In this document: piece after piece, positions 1-5,107 of the stretch | Numbering within the stretch: position 1 is the stretch's first letter | Layout: every line of letters starts with the position of its first letter | The notes under the pieces: generated by a model | The model's database searches: none | What the model was told of the DNA's origin: nothing | Seen by the model: only the letters and a program-made list of their open reading frames with translations | Position numbers and translations under genes: made by a program | Source: an uncultured Intestinimonas sp. | GTDB lineage: Bacteria > Bacillota_A > Clostridia > Oscillospirales > Oscillospiraceae | NCBI GenBank assembly: GCA_958435885.1 | Contig: CAUBHZ010000162.1 | Location: 1-5,107 of the forward strand | Direction: 5' to 3' | DNA length: 5,107 nt

Positions 1-2544
<2,544 letters not shown>

Positions 2545-2553
2545 AAACATTCA

Positions 2554-2560
2554 CTCCTTT
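2554..2560 (-). promoter_or_regulatory. Ribosome binding site that decides the clpB start
   Basis: The minus strand reads AAAGGAG here. It lies 9 nt before the ATG at 2544 and 3 nt before a second in-frame ATG at 2550. The longer spacing is the workable one, so the protein is taken to begin MNAEKLTQ rather than MFMNAEKL. Confidence 0.75.
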
Positions 2561-2603
2561 CCGGGGTGGGTGGATGGCGATGGGATTCTGTTCCCGACGG
2601 CAA

Positions 2604-2633
2604 AGGGGCGCCGGCGACTGCACCGGCGCCCTT
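2604..2633 (-). terminator. GC-rich hairpin between hsp20 and clpB, possible partial terminator
   Basis: A perfect 9-bp stem (GGGCGCCGG at 2606-2614 with CCGGCGCCC at 2623-2631) encloses an 8-base loop. Read on the minus strand it starts 55 bases after the hsp20 stop and is followed by C then TTT and G, so the U-tract is very short. It could act as a weak intrinsic terminator, as an attenuator lowering clpB relative to hsp20, or as an RNA-stability element protecting the hsp20 message. I see no clear separate clpB promoter between this hairpin and the clpB start, which favours read-through. The structure is certain; the function is not. Confidence 0.45.
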
Positions 2634-2687
2634 GTGCCATGGGGGGTTACAAAGACATGAGAGAGAAAAGAGAGGAGGATATGGTCA

Positions 2688-3116
2688 TTAGAGGATGTCG
2701 ATCTGCCGGCTCTCCGGCACCACAGGGGCCTGCTTGGGCAGGGTCACCTCTAAGATCCCGTTCTTGTAGGCGGCGGAGATGCCGCTCTCTTCGATGCCGG
2801 AGACATCGAAGCTCCGGGCGAAGGATCCGGTCCGGCGCTCCCGGCGGATATACTCGCCCTGCTTCTGCTGCTCCTGCTCTTCCTTGTGCTCGGCCTTGAC
2901 GGTGAGGATGCCCTCCTTCAGGTCCAGGGAGATGTCCTCCTTGTTGAACCCGGGGAGTTCCGCCTCTAGGACGAACTTGTCGCCCAGGTCCCGGATGTCC
3001 GCCCGGAAGGCAGGCAGGGTGGCGTTGGAGTTGCGGAAGAACTGCTTCTGGAAGTTGTCAAACAGGTCAAAAATGTTGTTGTCGTTGCGCTCAAAGGGAA
3101 TCATGCCAAACATCAT
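2688..3116 (-). CDS. hsp20: Hsp20/alpha-crystallin family small heat-shock protein
   Basis: A 142-residue ATP-independent holdase of the cytoplasm. It forms oligomers that bind partly unfolded proteins and keep them accessible to ClpB/DnaK. Visible parts: a short Phe-rich N-terminal arm (about 1-37, with IFDLFDNFQKQFF); an alpha-crystallin domain (about 38-128) with ELPGF (53-57), the strand segment ISLDLKEGILTVKAE, an Arg-rich segment around 91-103 (RRERRTGSFARSF) and the signature AAYKNGIL (115-122, matching A-x-x-x-N-G-I/V-L); and a C-terminal tail with the oligomerisation IxI motif IDI (139-141). Length is normal for bacterial Hsp20. Two adjacent ATGs (3116 and 3113) are possible starts; AGAAGGAG at 3130-3123 sits 6 nt before the first, so that one is used. 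The gene has a leader of about 160-190 bases containing CIRCE-type elements and is followed by clpB, with which it is probably co-transcribed at least in part. Confidence 0.95.
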   Translation of the reverse strand: MMFGMIPFERNDNNIFDLFDNFQKQFFRNSNATLPAFRADIRDLGDKFVLEAELPGFNKEDISLDLKEGILTVKAEHKEEQEQQKQGEYIRRERRTGSFARSFDVSGIEESGISAAYKNGILEVTLPKQAPVVPESRQIDIL

Positions 3117-3121
3117 GTGTC

Positions 3122-3148
3122 GCTCCTTCTGATGATTTATTGGGGAGC
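3122..3148 (-). promoter_or_regulatory. Weak hairpin covering the hsp20 ribosome binding site (possible RNA thermometer)
   Basis: On the minus-strand transcript GCTCC (3148-3144) can pair with GGAGC (3126-3122), which includes the GGAG core of the hsp20 Shine-Dalgarno sequence, across a 17-nt AU-rich loop. A 5-bp stem of this kind could melt on heating and expose the site, as in known small-heat-shock-gene thermometers. It does not match the ROSE or fourU consensus that I can recognise. The pairing is seen; the function is inference and the stem is short enough to be chance. Confidence 0.25.
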
Positions 3149-3186
3149 CAGCCCGGCTTGGCGCCGGACCGGCAGCGTTTACAAAA

Positions 3187-3213
3187 CTTGCAATCTTGAG
3201 ACCGGAGTGCTTA
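3187..3213. promoter_or_regulatory. Degenerate second CIRCE-like operator in the hsp20 leader
   Basis: The left arm CTTGCAATC (3187-3195) matches 6 of 9 positions of the CIRCE arm TTAGCACTC. The right arm GAGTGCTTA (3205-3213) matches 8 of 9 of GAGTGCTAA. The spacer is exactly the canonical 9 bases. This lies between the probable hsp20 promoter and the hsp20 start, where a bound HrcA could block elongation or initiation. The sequence match is direct; HrcA binding is inference. Confidence 0.45.
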
Positions 3214-3218
3214 TCTTT

Positions 3219-3236
3219 GCCCGGATCTTTCCGGGT
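3219..3236. other. Small hairpin in the hsp20 leader
   Basis: CCCGGA (3220-3225) and TCCGGG (3230-3235) form a perfect 6-bp stem with a 4-base loop, plus an outer G-T pair. There is no T-run on either side, so it is not an intrinsic terminator. It would lie in the 5' untranslated leader of hsp20 and might stabilise the RNA. Role unknown. Confidence 0.35.
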
Positions 3237-3279
3237 CCCTCCTGTCTACGGTTCATATATTACTGCTATTTTATGAATA

Positions 3280-3310
3280 ATTTTAGTAGATTTTATGTCT
3301 AAATTGTAAA
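3280..3310 (-). promoter_or_regulatory. Probable sigma-A type promoter for hsp20(-clpB)
   Basis: This AT-rich block stands out in a GC-rich region. On the minus strand TTTACA (3310-3305, 5 of 6 to TTGACA) is followed either by TACTAA (3288-3283, 16-base spacing, poor match) or TAAAAT (3285-3280, 5 of 6 to TATAAT, long 19-base spacing). The CIRCE operator abuts the upstream side of the -35 box with 2 bases between. Transcription from here would give an hsp20 leader of about 160 bases. The exact boxes are uncertain. Confidence 0.45.
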
Positions 3311-3312
3311 CA

Positions 3313-3339
3313 TTAGCACTCTTGTTCGTAGAGTGCTAA
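3313..3339. promoter_or_regulatory. CIRCE operator (HrcA binding site), perfect consensus
   Basis: The exact inverted repeat TTAGCACTC (3313-3321), 9-base spacer, GAGTGCTAA (3331-3339) is identical to the CIRCE consensus. CIRCE is bound by the repressor HrcA, which is released on heat shock when GroEL is occupied by unfolded protein. It usually controls groESL and hrcA-grpE-dnaK. Here the nearest heat-shock gene is hsp20, starting 197 bases away on the minus strand, and the operator lies right beside a likely minus-strand promoter. The aminotransferase on the other side starts 92 bases away and has its own promoter that the operator does not overlap, so hsp20-clpB is the likely target. Confidence 0.93.
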
Positions 3340-3363
3340 AATCAGACGGCTGTTTCCCCCCCG

Positions 3364-3392
3364 TTGTTCCCGGGGGTTCTTTGTGGTATACT
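3364..3392 (+). promoter_or_regulatory. Promoter of the aminotransferase gene
   Basis: The -10 box TATACT (3387-3392, 5 of 6 to TATAAT) is preceded by TTTGTGG. A weak -35 TTGTTC (3364-3369) sits 17 bases upstream. Transcription would begin near 3398-3400, leaving a leader of about 32 bases up to the ATG. It lies 25 bases beyond the CIRCE operator, so HrcA control of this promoter would have to act at a distance. Confidence 0.6.
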
Positions 3393-3430
3393 GAAAGGTG
3401 AAATTTACCCCAAAGACGGGAGGCTACGAT

Positions 3431-4627
3431 ATGACAACCTTATCCCAACGCATGCTCGACCTGGGCACGGCCAAGTCGGAGATCCGGGAAGCCTTTGCCT
3501 TCGCCCAGGCCCGGGCGGCGGAGGTCGGCCCGGAAAACGTGGACGACTTCTCCATCGGCAACCCCAGCGTCCCCGCGCCGGACACCGTGGCCCAGATGGT
3601 CCATCAGCTGGTGGACACAGTGGACCCCATCCTTCTCCACGGCTACACCCCCGCCCAGGGGGACGCCGCCGTCCGCCAGGCTCTGGCCGACGATCTCAAC
3701 CGCCGCTACGGCACGGACTATGACCCCGACTGCTTCTACCTCACCGCCGGGGCGGCGGGGGCTTTGTGCTGCGTCCTGTCCGCCCTGGGCTGCCCGGGGG
3801 ATGTGTTCCTGACCTTTGCCCCCTACTTCCCGGAGTATAAGGTGTTCGTGGAGAGTGCCGGCGGCACCCTCACCGCCGTGCCCGCCAACCTGGAGGACTT
3901 CCAGATCGACTTTGCCGCCCTGGAGGCCGCCCTCTCCCCCCAGGTGAAGGGGATTATCATCAACAGCCCCAACAACCCCACCGGAGTGGTTTACTCGGAG
4001 GCGACCATCCGGAAGCTGGCCCAGATGCTCACCGCCAAGTCCCAGGAATACGGCCACCCCATCTGGCTGATCTCCGACGAGCCCTACCGGGAGATCGTCT
4101 ACCAGGCGGAGCCCTTGCCCTGGGTCCCCTCCTATTATACCAATACCTTGGTGTGTTATTCCTACAGCAAGTCCCTCTCCCTGCCCGGGCAGCGGATCGG
4201 CTATGTGCTGGTGCCCCGGACGGCAGAGGACTTTGACCTGGTCTACGCCGCCGTGTGCGGGGCAGGCCGGGCCCTGGGCTATGTGTGCGCCCCCAGCCTC
4301 TTCCAGCTGGTGGTGGCCAACTGCGCCGGGCAGACGGCGGACATCGCCGTGTACCGGAAGAACCGGGACCTCCTCCTCACCGCCCTGCGGGAGATGGGGT
4401 ACACCTGCGCCCAGCCGGAGGGGGCCTTCTACCTCTTCCCCCGGTCGTTGGAGCCCGATGCCAAGGCCTTCTGCCGGCGGGCCCAGAAGTACGACCTGGT
4501 GCTGGTCCCCGGGGACAGCTTCGGCTGCCCGGGCCACGTGCGGATCTCCTACTGCGTGCCCACGGAGCAGATCCAGCGGGCGCTGCCCAAGTTCCGGAAG
4601 CTGGCGGAGGAGTACCGGCAGGGGTGA
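3431..4627 (+). CDS. Fold-type I pyridoxal-phosphate-dependent aminotransferase (class I/II)
   Basis: A 398-residue cytoplasmic PLP enzyme of the aspartate aminotransferase superfamily, which moves an amino group between an amino acid and a 2-oxo acid. Conserved elements: GNPSVPAP near the N-terminus; YTPAQG (substrate/PLP contact region); NNPTG (181-185, N182 being the usual PLP ring contact); D216 and Y219 in SDEPYREIVY (cofactor N1 and O3' contacts); Schiff-base lysine K247 in YSYSKSLSLPGQRIGY; phosphate-binding R255; and R371 in VRISY, the expected alpha-carboxylate-binding arginine. Length is normal and nothing key is missing. The ATG at 3431 is chosen because GGGAGG (3418-3423) lies 7 nt upstream; an in-frame ATG at 3398 sits at the expected transcription start and has no binding site. 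The substrate cannot be named from sequence; it could serve aspartate, aromatic or other amino acids. It overlaps the next gene by 4 bases. Confidence 0.93.
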   Translation: MTTLSQRMLDLGTAKSEIREAFAFAQARAAEVGPENVDDFSIGNPSVPAPDTVAQMVHQLVDTVDPILLHGYTPAQGDAAVRQALADDLNRRYGTDYDPDCFYLTAGAAGALCCVLSALGCPGDVFLTFAPYFPEYKVFVESAGGTLTAVPANLEDFQIDFAALEAALSPQVKGIIINSPNNPTGVVYSEATIRKLAQMLTAKSQEYGHPIWLISDEPYREIVYQAEPLPWVPSYYTNTLVCYSYSKSLSLPGQRIGYVLVPRTAEDFDLVYAAVCGAGRALGYVCAPSLFQLVVANCAGQTADIAVYRKNRDLLLTALREMGYTCAQPEGAFYLFPRSLEPDAKAFCRRAQKYDLVLVPGDSFGCPGHVRISYCVPTEQIQRALPKFRKLAEEYRQG

Positions 4628-4983
4628 GCCGCGTTTCCCCCCGTTCCCTGCGACAAACGATGACGCCAGAGGAACGGCATCTGTGGTATGATTTTCTGCG
4701 ACAGCTTCCCGTCACGGTCCGACGGCAAAAGCCGTTGGGGCGGTATGTGGTGGATTTTTACATCGCCTCGGCCCGTCTCGTGATTGAGGTTGACGGTGGG
4801 CAACATTACCACGGAGAAGGGAGAGCGCAGGATCTGGCCCGAGATGCTTACCTCCAAGGGCGAGGACTGCATGTTCTGCGGTACTCAAACCGAGAGGTTT
4901 CTCAGAATTTTCAAGCTGTTTGCCAGGATATTGTCCATCACATGGACCGATTTTCTGAGGAAACCAGCAAGAAAAACGGATGA
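4624..4983 (+). CDS. DUF559 protein, Vsr/PD-(D/E)xK-like endonuclease fold
   Basis: A small protein of 119 residues matching the DUF559 family, which is related in fold to the very-short-patch repair endonuclease Vsr; its biological role is not established. Family landmarks in order: LRQTMTPEERHLW (9-21), RRQKPLGRYVVDFY (33-46, D44), the core strand and turn LVIEVDGGQH (52-61, with E55, D57 and H61), an R-D-A-Y-L-x-G-R-G-L helix region (73-82), and VLRYSNREV (84-92). The length is typical of the stand-alone family. The start is taken as GTG 4624, which overlaps the aminotransferase stop (GTGA) and has GGAGGAG at 4606-4612, 11 nt upstream; ATG at 4660 is possible but would trim the LRQT segment. 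GC is about 53% over 4681-4980 by hand count, against about 70% in a sampled 60-base stretch (3541-3600) of the aminotransferase. Perfect 10-bp direct repeats bracket the gene, which suggests acquisition. Confidence 0.85.
   Translation: MSRVSPRSLRQTMTPEERHLWYDFLRQLPVTVRRQKPLGRYVVDFYIASARLVIEVDGGQHYHGEGRAQDLARDAYLQGRGLHVLRYSNREVSQNFQAVCQDIVHHMDRFSEETSKKNG
4630..4639 (+). repeat. Left copy of 10-bp direct repeat flanking the DUF559 gene
   Basis: CGCGTTTCCC lies 3 bases after the aminotransferase stop codon. The same 10 bases recur at 4984-4993, directly after the DUF559 stop. The spacing brackets almost the whole DUF559 gene, which is the pattern expected of a target-site duplication or short-homology insertion. 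Confidence 0.5.
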
Positions 4984-4993
4984 CGCGTTTCCC
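4984..4993 (+). repeat. Right copy of 10-bp direct repeat flanking the DUF559 gene
   Basis: CGCGTTTCCC immediately follows the TGA of the DUF559 gene and is identical to 4630-4639. In a precise-excision model the lost segment would be 354 bases. Confidence 0.5.
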
Positions 4994-5019
4994 ATGGCGG
5001 GAGCCAGCGCAACGCGGAA

Positions 5020-5031
5020 AAGGAATTCCTT
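5020..5031. repeat. 12-bp perfect palindrome in the 3' intergenic region
   Basis: AAGGAATTCCTT reads the same on both strands. It lies in the non-coding stretch after the DUF559 gene and could be part of the same dispersed element as the hairpins at 5054-5090. It has no T-tail and no loop, so a terminator role is unlikely. Confidence 0.4.
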
Positions 5032-5053
5032 GCGGTGCCCACAACTTGCGGCG

Positions 5054-5090
5054 GCTTCCCCTTGGGGGGAAGCTGTCACCGAAGGTGACG
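5054..5090. repeat. Tandem hairpin pair resembling a dispersed intergenic repeat
   Basis: First hairpin: GCTTCCCC (5054-5061) pairs with GGGGAAGC (5066-5073) around TTGG. Second: GTCACC (5075-5080) pairs with GGTGAC (5084-5089) around GAA. Read on the minus strand, the second has a C-TTCG-G tetraloop, an especially stable RNA loop, suggesting that strand is the structured transcript. The string around it (GTCACCGAAGGTGAC then GGATGAGGGG) resembles, from memory, a repeat found many times in intergenic DNA of gut Clostridia. The element probably continues past the right edge. No gene is seen in 4984-5107. Confidence 0.55.
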
Positions 5091-5107
5091 GATGAGGGGG
5101 CGATCGA

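Noticed and set aside
2671..2683. AGAGGAGG followed by ATG on the plus strand, looking like a gene start toward the right
   Set aside because: The core is only 2 bases from the ATG, and the frame that follows is the antisense of hsp20, Arg/Ser-rich with no domain.
3064..3072. GGTCAAA, one heptad of the CtsR operator
   Set aside because: Only one heptad is present; the required tandem second copy is absent and it lies inside the hsp20 coding sequence.
3313..3342. Possible plus-strand promoter inside CIRCE (TTAGCA, 18 bases, TAAAAT)
   Set aside because: The boxes are mostly made of the CIRCE consensus itself, and a better-spaced promoter for the plus-strand gene lies at 3364-3392.
3356..3380. 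C-run and GGGGG that could pair, followed by TTCTTT, as a plus-strand terminator
   Set aside because: The stem is a simple C/G run overlapping the aminotransferase -35 region, and no upstream plus-strand gene needs a terminator.
3440..4537. Minus-strand open frame of 365 codons opposite the aminotransferase
   Set aside because: It is a mirror of the aminotransferase codon pattern, rich in G, V, H and Q, with no family motif. The opposite strand has the full set of PLP-binding residues.
4984..5107. Short open frames on both strands in the right-edge region
   Set aside because: They run through the palindrome and the hairpins, have no ribosome site of note, and no family is recognisable.

Overview
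The window is a GC-rich bacterial chromosome segment. It is most likely from a Firmicute of the class Clostridia, probably a GC-rich gut lineage of the Oscillospiraceae type. The evidence is a perfect CIRCE/HrcA heat-shock operator, strong AGGAGG-type ribosome binding sites, a TATACT-type -10 box and GC-rich codon use. The family-level placement is inference; the sequence contains no rRNA or marker gene that would settle it.

Left half (1-3116, minus strand): a heat-shock module read right to left. An Hsp20/alpha-crystallin small heat-shock protein (3116-2688) is followed by the disaggregase ClpB (2544 to the left edge, missing only its last residues). They are separated by 143 bases containing a strong GC hairpin. 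Small Hsps bind unfolding proteins, and ClpB, with the DnaK system, pulls them out of aggregates, so the two genes form one functional unit.

Middle (3117-3430): a 314-base divergent control region. It contains a perfect CIRCE operator (3313-3339), an AT-rich stretch with a probable minus-strand promoter, a second, degenerate CIRCE-like repeat (3187-3213) in the hsp20 leader, small leader hairpins, and a separate plus-strand promoter (about 3364-3392) for the aminotransferase.

Right half (3431-5107, plus strand): a complete fold-type I PLP-dependent aminotransferase (3431-4627) overlaps by 4 bases a small DUF559 (Vsr-like nuclease fold) gene (4624-4983). The DUF559 gene has clearly lower GC and is bracketed by a perfect 10-bp direct repeat, suggesting insertion. 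The last about 120 bases are non-coding and hold a 12-bp palindrome and a tandem pair of hairpins (5054-5090) resembling a dispersed intergenic repeat.

I see no convincing wholly new system. The points most worth a second look are the apparent double-CIRCE control of the hsp20-clpB pair and the cassette-like DUF559 gene next to a repeat element.
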